Below, piece by piece: positions 44,722 through 56,874 of a stretch of DNA of 64,000 nt. The position numbers and the translations under genes are program-made. This DNA comes from Scleromitrula shiraiana (taxonomy: Eukaryota > Ascomycota > Leotiomycetes > Helotiales > Sclerotiniaceae): positions 186,001-250,000 of the forward strand of contig JABELC010000011.1 in the NCBI GenBank assembly GCA_028455995.1, given 5' to 3'. The notes under the pieces were generated by a model, which was not told the DNA's origin, did not search any database, and saw only the letters and a list, made by a program, of their open reading frames with translations. Position 1 is the first letter of the stretch; each line of letters starts with the position of its first letter.

Positions 44722-46496
44722 CTATAAATCAATTATATGAATCCAAGTATAAAGTAGAATGCCCAGTAATAAGAGATGAGAGTGTATATCGAGACTTGTT
44801 GCGCTGGAGTGAGGAGTAGATGTGGAAGGAGAGGCACTCTCGGGTACAGCAATACCTGTTGCTGTTGCTGTTGAAGTTTCATGGGTGTCTTTCCCGGTGG
44901 TGGAGATGGCGGCTGTTGCTATTGCTGGGGATTGTGCTGGCACTGTTGATGAAGATCCGGATACGGAGGATTGTGATGCTGCGGAGTTTCGTTAGCTTGG
45001 GATTCATGAATTTTACAAGGTATTGGAAAGAGGGCGCTCACTACCAGATGAAGAAGTAGAACTAGATGAGGTAGCAACAGCTTTTTTTGGTGCGAGGCCT
45101 ATGTAATTATTAGTATGATCTCCTAGATTTATATCCAGATCAGGCATAAGCGTACCAATACGTTTCTCGTCTATATCAAAAACGGCATATACATTCTTGA
45201 GGAACGTATCACCAACCAACCAGGTAACCTTATCAACAACGGGTACACCATATAGATTGCTCGTACAAACCCCATTTACATTAGGCCCAACCCAATCCTT
45301 AGGTGAAACATTATATGTAATTCCAGAAAAGGCCAAGGTCAATGAATCTGTCGTCGAGCAAGGAATTGTGAATGTGCTGTTGTCAGTAGTTGTTGAACCA
45401 GGGATCAAAGCGTGAAAGGTGATAACGTCTGCTGGTGGTCCAAAAATATAAGAAGTACCCGAGTCGATATATGCTAACTTTCCAGTGATCCCACTTAGTT
45501 TACTTCCAACGCCGATGTTGTCCATAGGAATTGCCCAATTACCAAAATCATTCTTGGAAACGCTTGTGTAGGTTAAACTACCACTATAACGTGAAGTGTC
45601 TGGTGCTCCGAAATTGATTTCTCCTGTATTAGGCCCATCCGTGGCTCGATTCAGATCCATCCCGAAAATATTAGACTTTAGACTTTTAGAAGAAACTAGG
45701 GTTTCCACGAAGCTTGGATATGCACCAGATTGTAGGGATAATCCTAATATACCGTCCATAGGAAAGTAATTGAATTGATCACTCGTAGAGTTGGCGAGAC
45801 CAAATGTCATAGAGAATGTGAGTCCTGCAATCGATAGACTATCTGTAGCATATGTTCCTTTCACAGAACCAGATCCGTATGCTACATCTAGATCACCCCC
45901 AACTTCTTTGATCGTAGAGGAATCGCCTGTCCCGAATGAATCATGATTTTTGCAAGCAGAGGATGTGCAGCTAGGGCCCATAACCCAAGTCGTACCAGCT
46001 CCAGTGTCTAGAAGCATATAGAGAGGTTTATTTTTGTCTCCGAAACCGACCTTCGCAAAATATGAATAATCGGTTCCACCTTGATCAATTCCAGCACTGT
46101 TCGATTGTGAAGGAGTTGCAGCCGTTTGAACAGGGTAGGTATTATCTCTCGGTCCAAGAATAGCCCTCTCTTTAACCAAATCTGCTTCTATTCTTGTGGC
46201 ACGGTTATACTTTCGAATAAGGCGTTCCGCAAGTTGATTAATTTGAACTTCTCTCGGTATATTGGGCTTTGAATACTGAGTTAGCTGTAATGTATTAAGC
46301 CGACGCAAGGTAAACTTACATCAGGAAGCTTTTGAACAATTTCTAGACTAGGTGGGGCCTCCCGGCTCTCGACATCACTCTTTGACAACGTAGAACAGTC
46401 AAGATATTTCTCACATCTATAATCCGGGATCCAAATATAAAAAGCTGTAGTAAATCTAGCAAAGATTACAAGCAGGATACAATTGAACATCCACAT
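44722..46496 (-). CDS. GPI-anchored (yapsin-like) aspartic protease, family A1
   Basis: Exons are 46496-46320, about 46266-45045 and 44978-44722. The start ATG at 46496 opens a signal peptide (MWMFNCILLVIFARFTTAFY). A 53-bp intron (GTAAGT, CTAAC branch, AAG acceptor) leads to the propeptide NQLAERLIRKYNRATRIEAD. The catalytic pair is LLDTGAGTTWVMG and YIDSGTSYIFG, with the flap region VAYGSGSVKGTYATD. The last intron has a CTAAC branch and CGCAG acceptor and joins a Ser/Thr-rich stalk (SVSGSSSTVP) to a terminal hydrophobic segment, LLLLGILLYTWIHIIDL, which looks like a GPI-attachment signal. The enzyme should sit at the plasma membrane or wall and process secreted proteins. The first catalytic motif is DTGAGT rather than the common DTGSS. 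Confidence 0.88.
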
Positions 46497-46702
46497 GATG
46501 GCTGTCGGGTTTATCCCTTCGAGATGTGAGTAGAATTCGGGTTTTAGAAAGGAATTGAGGGTACGATTAAACAAGAAAGATCTAAAACCTCCAATCTTGA
46601 ATCGAGAACCTCGAGAACTAGGCTGTACTGTTGAAAAGTCAATCAATTGGTGCTAATTATAATTGTCAATTCTGTTCAGACAGCCAAAAATAGACTTGAC
46701 GC

Positions 46703-46802
46703 AGTATAAATGAATGAATGGATGAATCAATGAATCAATGAATCAATGAATAAATGAATGAATAAATGGATGAATGAATGAATGAATAAATAAATGAATG
46801 AT
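46703..46802. repeat. imperfect (GAAT)n tract
   Basis: About 25 copies of GAAT/GGAT/CAAT/AAAT variants. Confidence 0.85.
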
Positions 46803-47159
46803 CAAAAGATGTGATTTTTCAGATGAAGGTGATCCTGTCCTCTAGGTACAAGTTGACAAGCTGGTCTAATTGTATGAACAGATGAACATATCAATAACGA
46901 TTGACCAGAGTACCGGACTCTTGATAGATTTAGAATTAAATATTAAATTTATAATAACATATAAAGAAGTAATTGAATAGATAAGTAATTATCAAGTAGA
47001 AAGCAAGTCAAAAGACAGTGAAGTCGTCAACTTTGCTGTGTTTGGAGGTAGGGGGAGGTAGGGGGAGGAAGGGAGGAGATTGGAAATTTTAAATAACTTG
47101 TAACCCCTCAATCATTAAGATATCAGATTCAGATTGCTCTTCTTTTCTTCTTGATATAC

Positions 47160-47245
47160 GAGAGAGAGATGTACGATAGAGATATATGAGAGAGATATAT
47201 GAGAGAGATATATGAGAGAGAGATATGAGAGAGATATACGAGAGA
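47160..47245. repeat. GAGAGATATATGA-type tandem tract
   Basis: Short imperfect tandem units of GAGAGATATATGA and GAGATATACGA. Confidence 0.75.
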
Positions 47246-47520
47246 GAAACTTGAAGATAAAATCAATGAAATAGATATCAAAGTATTAAAAGAAAGAGTC
47301 GGATGAAAGAAAGGGAAGGTTATCAAAAGGATTCTGAAGCAAGCAGGAGGGAGAAGTGTATATTCAGGTTGCATTGCTTGCCATATGTAGTTTAGGAAAA
47401 TATCCAAAAGTTATGTAGAGGGAAGATACGATATTATTGTACTAGTACATTCCTGGATGTAGTCAAGAGGCTAAATCCTAATATAGTATAGTTTACAATA
47501 TCTTATAGTATCTTACAGTA

Positions 47521-47680
47521 TTTTATAGTATTTTATAGTATTTTATAGTATTTTATAGTATTTTATAGTATTTTATAGTATTTTATAGTATTTTATAGTA
47601 TTTTATAGTATTTTATAGTATTTTATAGTATTTTATAGTATTTTATAGTATTTTATAGTATTTTATAGTGTTTTATAGTA
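47521..47680. repeat. 10-bp minisatellite (TTTTATAGTA), 16 copies
   Basis: Sixteen head-to-tail decamers, all identical except one A-to-G change in copy 15, flanked on both sides by diverged copies (TCTTATAGTA, TCTTACAGTA). The pattern, with uniform centre and decayed edges, suggests recent expansion. Confidence 0.95.
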
Positions 47681-48475
47681 TCTTACTATACTAGTAGCAT
47701 GATCTTAATTATTGTTGATCTATGAAGTACGTAAGAAAGTATGGATAATTTTGTCATCCCTGGCAGTTATTTTTGGCTTGGCCTTTCCACGAGTACGTGC
47801 GTGCGTGTGCACTCTCTCTCGTGGAATAATTAACCCACTCAAATTAACCCACTCAAATCATCCCACTCAAATCACCCCATCTATGAATCCGACGGTTTTC
47901 TATGGCAATCTTGAATCCTGATTCATCCTAATATACTTCATATGTCAGACAAGAACCTCCTGCATTGTTTCCATATTACAGTTGCAACAGCTCAGATTAT
48001 CTTCTAATAGCCGTCCAATCCTCATCTGTGCTTTGAATTTACGCCACATACCCGGGAAGAGGAACCCATTTTTTCATAACATGAGAAATCGAGACCGTTC
48101 TGAATGTTTTGCTGATAGAAGTAAATAAGTTATGGCCAATTTATCTCTTTCGTATCGATACGATCGAATCAAGAATTGGATTTACTTTCCGCATATAGTC
48201 CTGTTGCACACATGGAGTAAACGGTAAGTTTACATTGGTGGAGACCTGGGGAAGCCGAGAAAATGTTTCACTACAGGGACCCCAAATCTGGAAAGCATAC
48301 ACGGCTTCCAACCGTTGATTAATTTTGGATATACTTCTTGGATATCACTATACGAGATATCTTCTCCCAATTCACACATTCCCAACATTTTCCATCTACT
48401 GTTGAAGCAGGCAATATCCTGCATTATCTATAGTTTGCCATGGGTACTACATAGAGGAGGGAGGCTCTTTGCATA

Positions 48476-49534
48476 TCAAATTTCTTTCTCTGTTCTACGA
48501 AAACGTTCTGTGCTATCGGCTCCATTCTTTTCATGTTCCAAACACCAGTCGTGAGCTCTCTTTATAATCTGTCGACCTCTACAGTCCTCTGGAAATTCAC
48601 CACTCATTTTCTCCGAGGCTTCCAAAAATGCCTTCTTCTCTTCATCGAAAACTTCCCCCGAAGCAATCAAAGTCCTTAAGAAAACCCACAAAGATTCTTC
48701 TTTCCACCTCAAGTTAACAGCCAAAGCAAGAACATCATCAACAATAGCTTTATTCTGCCAACCCCGATTTTCAATCTCCAAAGGAGAAACCGATGAAATA
48801 CAAAATAATAAAAACGACCACCCAGACGTATCACCTGGATGTTTCATACACCATTTCCAAACACTCATCACCACCCGTCTAGACATAGCAAGAACGAACC
48901 CACCTTCCAAGCTCTGCAAAAGCCAACGCATATGAGACCAAGCATAATAATTTCTCGGATGTCTCTCAGCTGCAACCTCAACAATATCTGTAAGGTCCCG
49001 AAGAACCTGTGATTGCGTAATAGACGAACGAACCTCATATAACCATCTACGATGACCCCACAGCGTTGGCGACTTGGTGTGACGGTTTAGCCGTGATGTG
49101 AGAAGACTGTCGATAAAATATAGTTCCTTGGTCAAGGCAGTTTCCGCCTCCTCAGTAGACTCCTGTCGAACTTTCTGTATAAGCCTTTTACGTGCATTAG
49201 CTGCAGTGAGATGTTCAGGATCGGTAAGAAGTAGAATAGATGAAGAGTCCCTTATATTTTGAGCTCCAGTAGAGGAATTATTCTGTAGACTTTGGAAGAA
49301 TATCTGTCGTGCAACCACAAATGCCTGGACGAGTTTGCTCTTTGGTATAGCAATATTTTTTCCCTCGATGAGAATGTTGGTACCGGAAGGTAAAAAATGA
49401 CCCTTTCCGAGAAATTCTATTTCCAGTAATTCTGGTATGTTGGAGTTTAGAACTTGTATAATGTCATTGTAGACGGCTTGAGAATCACTGGCTTTGATAG
49501 ATGCTGCTGCATCATCATCAAGTGCCCTTGACAT
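48476..49534 (-). CDS. protein prenyltransferase alpha-subunit-repeat protein (PTAR1-like)
   Basis: Single-exon gene of 352 residues; the ATG at 49534 is used because the two upstream codons start with TTG. The alpha-subunit repeats are visible as SPTLWGHRRWLYE and HPRNYYAWSHMRWLL, with weaker units at DTSGWSFLLFC and EESLWVFLRTL. Such repeats form helical hairpins in the alpha subunits of farnesyl-, geranylgeranyl- and Rab geranylgeranyl transferases; stand-alone proteins like this resemble PTAR1, an alpha-like subunit of a Rab/SNARE prenyltransferase. The real role in fungi is uncertain. It is transcribed divergently from get1 with 327 bp between starts. Confidence 0.85.
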   Translation of the reverse strand: MSRALDDDAAASIKASDSQAVYNDIIQVLNSNIPELLEIEFLGKGHFLPSGTNILIEGKNIAIPKSKLVQAFVVARQIFFQSLQNNSSTGAQNIRDSSSILLLTDPEHLTAANARKRLIQKVRQESTEEAETALTKELYFIDSLLTSRLNRHTKSPTLWGHRRWLYEVRSSITQSQVLRDLTDIVEVAAERHPRNYYAWSHMRWLLQSLEGGFVLAMSRRVVMSVWKWCMKHPGDTSGWSFLLFCISSVSPLEIENRGWQNKAIVDDVLALAVNLRWKEESLWVFLRTLIASGEVFDEEKKAFLEASEKMSGEFPEDCRGRQIIKRAHDWCLEHEKNGADSTERFRRTEKEI

Positions 49535-49861
49535 GTCCAATCGTGATTTCGTTCAAATAACCATGTATAGTTTTTTGGACTATAATATACTAGCATTCAA
49601 TTATCTTCTATGAGAAAAAAAAGAAAGCTCTTGTAAGTGATCGATTTATGTTACTATATCTAGATGTCTTCGTTTTTGGGTGACATGATAGAACTATAAT
49701 GGTCCGTGCACCAAGCTCCCAAACAAATGACATCGAATTCAATCCACAGCCTTCTGAACCCACAAGAGAAACGAACACCTTTCTCTTCCGCGCGCGCACT
49801 CCCATATCTTCCCCAAGAGATCGGTCGCATCAGATATCTTGGTCGAGTACCATCCCTCAAG
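49535..49861. other. shared divergent promoter region
   Basis: The 327 bp between the starts of the prenyltransferase-like gene and get1 must hold both core promoters. No other element is seen. Confidence 0.55.
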
Positions 49862-50704
49862 ATGCCATCTCTCCTCCTAACATGTTTCATCATCCAACTA
49901 GCTATCCATCTAGTCAACACATTTGGAGCTGCTACTGTGAATAACTTGGTAAGCTTCCCTACTTCCCTACTTCCCTACCTACCTCCACTACATTTACGAA
50001 TTCCATCTGGGTTTCTGAATTCAAACTAACATTTCAACTAGCTATGGAACCTCTACAACAAATTCCCCTCGCCAACTTCTCAGTCCACGGCCGAACAGAA
50101 GAAATTAAAAGCCGAGTTCATGAAAGTGAGGAAGGAGATGAATGCGACGAGTAGTCAAGACGAATTCGCCAAATGGGCAAAATTAAGAAGACAGCACGAT
50201 AAACTGTATGAGCAATTGGAGAAATCAAGTACGTTCACTCCACACACCATACACCATCTTTCTATCCATCCATTCATCGATCTATCTCAATACTAACAAA
50301 TCCCCCCCCAAAAACCAGAAGCCTCACTCGATTCCACCAAATCCACCTTCGATCGCTCCGTATCTATATTCCGCTGGCTCGGCACCAGCGGTCTAAACCT
50401 AATGTTACAATTTTGGTTCTCGCGACAAGCGATGTTTTGGTTGCCGAAGGGCTGGTTTCCCTATTATGCGGAATGGCTGTTGTCGTTTCCGCGGGCACCG
50501 CTGGGAAGTATTAGTATGCAGGCGTGGTCGTTAGCGTGCGCGGCTGTGATCTTGCTGGTTAGTGATGCGGTGGTTGCGGTTGTGGCGCTGGTTTTGGGAC
50601 GGGCTGCTGGTGTGCAAAAGGAAGCTGGGGGGAAGGAGGGTATGAAGATGAAGGTTGGGGCGGAGAGTGGGAAGGTGAATGGGAAGTCCGGCAAGGAGTT
50701 GTAA
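49862..50704 (+). CDS. get1: Get1, subunit of the GET complex (tail-anchored protein insertion)
   Basis: Exons are 49862-49948, 50042-50228 and 50319-50704, with introns of 93 bp and 90 bp in phases 0 and 1. The product is about 219 residues. MPSLLLTCFIIQLAIHLVN is the first membrane helix; LLWNLYNKFPSPTSQST and MNATSSQDEFAKWAKLRRQH form the cytosolic coiled coil that contacts Get3; FDRSVSIFRWLGTSGLNLML and FPRAPLGSISMQAW precede the last helix (LACAAVILLVSDAVVAVV). This matches the Get1/WRB family, the ER receptor for Get3 carrying tail-anchored proteins. The C-terminus is a Lys/Gly-rich tail. Confidence 0.95.
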
Positions 50705-51510
50705 ATTTTATAATAATATATATGCATACGACTAACATTATGATGGTTTCTCACAAATACGGAAATGGGCATGAATACTGGGTTACGATGTATATATGTA
50801 TAAAAGGAATATGATTACGAATTTTATTTTATTTCATCTGTCTCTCAACAATAAGACGCAAAGGTTTTCATAGCTTTCGCTGAGACCATGCAACACGAGT
50901 GAGATGACTCTTGGCAGAGTACTTTGGCTTGATCTGGGCATACTTTTTGACTGTGAGAGACCATTGAGAAAAGGGTCGCCAAAGCTTCGAAAGTGCCACT
51001 ACATACGATACAATATAGTATACCTAGGTATAATTTGGTGTAGCAAGTTGCAGTTGGGGATGAGAATTGTCCTAGATTGGGAGGATGGGTAAATGATATA
51101 CTTGGGAGAACAAAATCATATTCTCCATACCCAATATACAAGATATGTAGTATTCATTGTCTAAACAATCAACTTGTTCTTCCGTTTGGTTGGATTATGT
51201 TGTTAAAAGTTGAGAAGGAAAAGTTTCTGAAAATTTTATAGAAACATTTTGAAGCTTCACTAGCGGCAGACCCTAGTAGCCCGCACTAGCCTAATTTATT
51301 ACCGCCTAGCCATTCTGCCATTATCGGAATACCTTATCTGTCATATCACTCTTGACTTTCTTGCAACTGGACAGAGAATAATATACCGAGTCTTCGTTGT
51401 CTAATGTGAATCAGTACAGGATCTTCTTGCGAAACTGTCCTCTAATTAATCGACATGAATGCTTCTCAAATTCCCTAACCTTTCTTTCAACAACTTTAAA
51501 TTAAAACACC
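50705..51510. other. intergenic spacer
   Basis: No gene is seen apart from unsupported ORFs; it includes the promoter of the following membrane-protein gene. Confidence 0.5.
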
Positions 51511-52643
51511 ATGGCCATTACATGGGGAACGTATGTATTGCCATTACCATTACCATTATTGCTGTCGCATTCACCCCCCCAAAAACAAAAGCTAACATTC
51601 AACCCCCCCCCCTCAGTATTAAATCCCTCCTAATATTCTTCGGTCCTATACTCCTCCCCAAAGCAATCGCCTACTACCGCTCCGTCCGCGCCGCCCCCAC
51701 CGCCCACGGCCTCCCCATCATCCCCGTCCCCCCCAACGTCTCCCGCGCCCTAACAATCCTCTTCATAATCTCTCTCACCTTCCTCCTCAAAACCCTCCCT
51801 ACATTCATCCCCCCCAACATATTCACGCTCACTTCATCACGCCTGCAAATCCCCACCGACGTCCTCTTCACCCGACTCCAAGCGCTCCGTCCCCACGGCC
51901 TCACACCCACCGATGAGCTCCTTCGCACTAAATTCACCTCCCTCGAATCCCGGCTCCTGTACCTCCAACACGGTGTTGAAATCCTCACATCCTGCAAATT
52001 CTGCACTCCAGAAGAACCAACTAGTTATCTCTACTACAGTCTCACATCCCTCCTAACACCCCACCTTTTCAATCTCTGCGTACTAGCACTCATAACCAGC
52101 GGCCTCTTCACCGGCAAAGAAGGAAGTATCTGGCGTACCACATTTGTCATTGCATCCGCCGTGACGGCCCTCCTCGACGTCTACTTCGTAGCGTCCTACC
52201 CGTACCAATCCAACGCGCGCGCCACAAGGCTTGAAGACATTGATTTCTTCTTCTGGAAAATGTACGTCTACAGAAACATAGCATTAGCGGCTATCGACGG
52301 TTTCCTCGGGTGGCTCCTCTACCTCTCTAGCACGAACCGGGCATTCCTGAAGCCGGCGAGCGATCGCGAGAAAATCGAAAGCGTGACGAGGGTTCTGGAG
52401 GGGGCGAGGGGGAAATTGGGCGCCGTGGGGTTGGTGAGGAATACGACGGTTAGGGATAAAGAGTTGAGGGGGGCTGTGGAGGAGTATTGGGTGAGGGAGG
52501 GGGTGATTACGAGGGAGACGATGGAGAATAGGGAGGTGGTGGATGGGGTTAGGGATGCGTTGGAGAATAGGATTGATTTGGCGTTGGTGGAGAGGGATGC
52601 GGAGAATTTTGCTAATGCGGTTTTGGGGGGTGGGAGTGGGTAG
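51511..52643 (+). CDS. conserved fungal membrane protein, function unknown
   Basis: Exon 1 is only 20 nt (51511-51530, ATG plus MAITWG and two bases), followed by an 86-bp intron (GTATGT donor, GCTAAC branch, CCCTCAG acceptor) and exon 2 at 51617-52643. The product is about 348 residues. The joined start MAITWGTIKSLLIFFGP and then LLPKAIAYYRS, NVSRALTILFI, LTSSRLQIPTDVLFTRLQ, ESRLLYLQHG, DFFFWKMYVYRNIALAA and GWLLYLSSTNRAF are the conserved blocks of a widespread ascomycete family with four or five membrane helices and a charged cytosolic C-terminal tail. Its biochemical role is not known to me. The 3' end is strongly purine-rich. Confidence 0.88.
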
Positions 52644-54093
52644 TGGGTAGAGTAGATAAGATGAGATGATATGAGATGAGATGAGATGGGTTTGGTTTAT
52701 ATATCTTGGGTTAGGGCGGTAACATAGAGATGTCTCTTGAGTATATTATATCATGTATATTTCTTTCTAGATTCATCACATTATGTGTAATTATAACAGC
52801 AATGGATTACCCATGATTAGTGCGACTAGACTTTAGCTGGTTGCTTGATTGAAGATTATAGAATGAATGAATGATAGAAATGCAAATATTATCTCCAAGA
52901 AGACTTTCACATATACTTACTGTATGGATATGATAATTACGGAATATATATTCCACGCCTCATTCTCTTCTTCCGTCTATTTACTTTTTGATAGATAGAA
53001 AGATAGATAGATGTTTCTCGACAGTGAAAAGCGGACTGCGAATTTCCACGGCACTATACTCTACTATAAAAATTCAAGTCCGAACCTATGTTTATACAAA
53101 ATACTTCTGCATCTCCGTTTATCATCTATCTCCTATACTAAATAACTTCTAATGGTTATTGGTTCGTTCATTCATTTATGTCTAATCGGATATTCGAGTA
53201 ACTAATCAATCAATCAATCAATCAATGTTCTTATACATAAGACAAGCTTTATACTTTATAAATGAGAATGAGAATGAGAATGAAAAGGGAAATGTAAATG
53301 TTCAGGTAAGGTTTTGGGCTATTAACGTACATGAGAATGAGAGTCCACAGAGTATGAATATTTCGAATAATTCAGGGTTAGGAACGAGGAATACATGACA
53401 TGACAATGTGTAATGGTGCGAACAAACGCCAGGATGAGTTTCGAGATTGTGAATGCTGGGAGCGGGAGGAGCGAATCGCGTCTCTCATATTTAAGCTATA
53501 TGAAGAGGGGCGTATTGGGGCTTGAAGAACTTTGCTTGGGTCGTCGCCTGTTGGATATACACGGTGGTTGGGTGATCTTTCGAGATGTTGCTGCGTGGGG
53601 AGGTTGAGGGACACATGGATTCGCTTAGGTCGAGGGGCTGCTAATAACTAACTCATTCCATGAATCAGTGACTTGAGGCACGCAGATAGGCGATGAAGAA
53701 GATGGAAAAGAAAAATCAAGAGAACTTTTCATTTGCAATAGAATACCAAATAGGATGATGATGATGATATATACAATTATAATATAATATAAAAACAGAA
53801 ACATGACCCATGATTGAAGAACCTACCCCAATCCCATCCATCCCATCCCATCACATTTCAACCCATATCCCAACGCCTATGCAATGTAGCTCTAATATAC
53901 ATCCATACGCCCACCACCTATCATGACTCAATCAAGACAAGACAAAAAAGGAAATGAGAAAACGTAAGATAGAGTAAGGAAATCTATGATCCATGATCCA
54001 TTCGATAGTATAGTATAAAAATATCTATAGCATATCATACCACATCAAAGACCACAAAATTATCAATCCTCCCTCACACCACCCACCTCAAAA
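52644..54093. other. 1.45-kb convergent spacer
   Basis: It lies between the membrane-protein gene and the 3' end of the golgin gene. It has small GATGA (52660-52688), AATC (53203-53226) and GAGAAT (53262-53284) tracts and no gene. Confidence 0.55.
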
Positions 54094-55989
54094 TTAACCC
54101 ATCGAACCACTTCGCGCCTCCGATCTCGCAATCGTACTACTAACACTCCCACTCCTACTATCCTTATCGTTCACCGAACCCTCCTCCGCACTCCTCTCCA
54201 AAAAACTCGTCCACAAATCCCCCAACGACTCCTTATCCTTGTTAGTCGAAGCCAGCGGCTCATTGAAAAATTCCGTGGATAGCGATGGTGTGCTGGGCGT
54301 TCGATGGAAAGGCGACATGGGCAGACGTAAACTATTACTTGAGGTACCGGGTCTCGCGAGACCTGCTTGCTCTTTTTGCTCGTCGGTCCAGTTTAGGAGG
54401 GCGGCTATGAGTTGGAGGATTTGGAATTTCTTTGGGTCGGAGCGGTCGAGGGCGAGGAAATGGAGGAAGTGGTTGGTTACGATTTGTCTGTTTGGTGTTA
54501 GTGGGAAATTCTTGTTTTTAATGTACTTCTTAACATACCTGTCGATGTTGTCCTCTGGCTTTGCTTTTTTCAAGAACCTGAGGGCTTTTGTAAGATGATC
54601 GTTGAGGACAATGGCTTCATGACGTAATTTTCCAATCAATAGATTCTTCTCTTTCACTTCTTTCTCAAACGGCAGAAGTCGATCCAGCTCTGTTTTGAGT
54701 GCTTCTTTCGATGCTTCGGCCTCCGCACATCTAGAATCTGAATCTTGGACGAGTTTCTTCAATGCTTGAAGTTGCTCTTCCGATGATTCAACCATTTCTC
54801 GAAGTTCCCTCCTTCGTGTTTCCTGAATTTCTTGCAAGGCTCGCTGCAATCCATCAACCGTTTGCGATTGTGTATCTCGATCCGCCACTGCTTCTTCATA
54901 AGCCTCCTTCTGTGAAGAAAATTGTTCCTCCATATCTGAAACCCTTCCCTCCAAATTCTCTCTTATAGACCTTTCTTCCATAGCCAAAACTTCCCAATCC
55001 CCCATAGCTTCTTTTGCTGCATCCGCCTCCTCTTTCAATTGTCTAGTTCGTTGGATCAAGTCCTCGCGTTCATTAACCCAGTTTTGTTGAGATAGATTGT
55101 GTCGGTTTCGCAAACTTGACAGTTCCTTGGATGATTCATTCGCTTCATTCTTTAATTTCGAAACTTCATTCTCCAACCCCGTAATAGTACTCTGCAATGA
55201 TTCGTTTTGCGATTCTAATTCGTCAATCTTGTCATTAGCTTCGGCCAATTCTTGTTTATCCGCTCTTAAACGTTCCCCCAAAGTAGACTTAATTGTATTG
55301 ACGCGGTCGAGTAATGTATGGTATTGCGATTCCCAATGCTCCTTTGCAGATTCGCTTTCTTCCAATTCCGTGCGGACTGTTGAAACCTCCTCTTCATGCT
55401 GACTCTTGATTGCGGCGATTTCCTCTTTGTGTTTATTTTCGATCGTTGATAGTTCTTCAGAATGTTGGCCTTTGGATGATGAACTTTCCTCTGAATGCTT
55501 CCCTTGAAGATCCTCAAGGGCTTTTCGTAATTGTTCGACTTCTGCGCGCAATGCTTGACGTTCCGCAGACATTGCTTCTAACCGAATGCTTGCATCAGAT
55601 GTATATGAACCATTACTACCAGAACTTCCTTCCTCCCTTATGTGGTTTTGTATACTTGGCGCAATAGTACTGTCGTTATTTGAAGAGTCAATTACATGAC
55701 CATTTGTTTGTGCTTCTGTATTTTCCGGAAATTGGGCATCTTTTGGTGTATTCTAGATGCGTTGTTAGAGATTGCGCATATGTCTTGCCAAATGAACAGG
55801 TGTCACTCATACCACGGTGGATGGTCCAGATTCCTCAACATCCCCATCCCCATCTGCAACTTCTATTGTAAGATCATTCCCATTATCTTTATTTTTAGGT
55901 ACATCTCCATTTGCTTTCGATTTGGCGTTCTTTTTCTTCTTGTTGTTACCCTTCTTCTTCGGTGCTGCAATCTGGTTAGTTGGTGACAT
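54094..55989 (-). CDS. GRAB-domain golgin, Rud3/GMAP-210-like
   Basis: Exons are 55989-55813, 55752-54539 and 54487-54094, joined over a 59-bp intron (CTAAC branch, CTAG acceptor) and a 51-bp intron whose removal gives NIDRQIVTNHFL. The product is about 595 residues. A Lys-rich N-terminus (PKKKGNNKKKKNAKSK) precedes an acidic linker, a long coiled coil (AERQALRAEVEQLRK to about ASKEALKTELDRLL) and a C-terminal GRAB domain (LRHEAIVLNDHLTKALRFLK, LDRSDPKKFQILQLIAALLN). GRAB domains bind GTP-Arf1 and place Rud3/GMAP-210 at the cis-Golgi, where the coiled coil captures vesicles. A short exon upstream of 55989 (near 56100) is possible, but I could not join it in frame. Confidence 0.88.
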
Positions 55990-56874
55990 TCTTGTACAAG
56001 AGCTTACCCCCACCACAATTGAAAAGGGTACTCAGGTATGAATGGGAAAACTAACATGAAGAAGTGACATTAGAAGTATCTGAAGGATTGACAGCTGACA
56101 TTATTCTGATAATATGAAAAGAAAGTTGGGGATTTTAATACAATTTTGGTTGATCAAATGTTTCAATAATTCGTCAAGACATTTGAGTTGGGGTTGGAAG
56201 TTTAGCTCTGGATACGATAAAGCTGCGTAATTGATTGTGTTTCGCTTGTTTTAGCTTATATTTCCCGTTTTCGGTAATAATCGAAATAATTACGAAAATT
56301 ACGACAATTTACCCGGGGATATACTATTTATTGGTATAATTTTGGATCTGGGTTAACCCCGGATTTTGAACTCTGCCAGGGTTCCTTCACAGATAAGACA
56401 GCAAGATCAACTGTAGAACTCACCACATACTGAGATAATAGTCTATGTAGGCAATGATATTCTTATCCTAGCTACATGCTAACTATTAAAACTATTTCAA
56501 ATACTTTGCATAAAAGCTATTTTCGTGGAACTCAAAATGTCACTAAAATAGTGACAAGATTCCCCAAAATGCGGGGATATGGAAGCTACTTTCCCTACTT
56601 CATTGTATGAACCAATGACCAGCATTTCTTCATGAAGTCGAAATTCCACTAGCTATCATCTATAATGGTTCTAGGTCTAAATATGATTCAATCAGATGGC
56701 TTCCAATGGTCAAAAAGAAGTATTTGGAACTACTTACCCCGCAAGCTTGTGTGTTAGTCCTGTTCTGTAGTGCAGAAAGTTTCTATATAAACCAGCTTCA
56801 GCAATAGCAAATGTTTGTATTAATCTCTCCCAATTGTCATTTTTCGTCTCTAAACTCCTCACTTCTATCAAAAC
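55990..56874. other. divergent promoter region (golgin / catalase-like)
   Basis: 885 bp between two divergent starts; contains a TATA-like box for the catalase-like gene and no other gene. Confidence 0.55.
56781..56790 (+). promoter_or_regulatory. TATA-like box of the catalase-like gene
   Basis: TTCTATATAA lies about 85 bp before the ATG at 56875. Confidence 0.5.

Larger units (their letters stand above)
46497..48475. other. 2-kb repeat-rich intergenic region
   Basis: Contains an imperfect (GAAT)n tract (about 46703-46802), a GAGAGATATAT tract (about 47160-47245) and the 10-bp minisatellite at 47521-47680. No gene is seen; 48230-48424 is an unsupported ORF. Confidence 0.6.

Noticed and set aside
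47129..47407. Ile/Ser/Leu-rich ORF on the minus strand
   Set aside because: It translates the GAGATATAT tandem repeat and has no protein character beyond the repeat.
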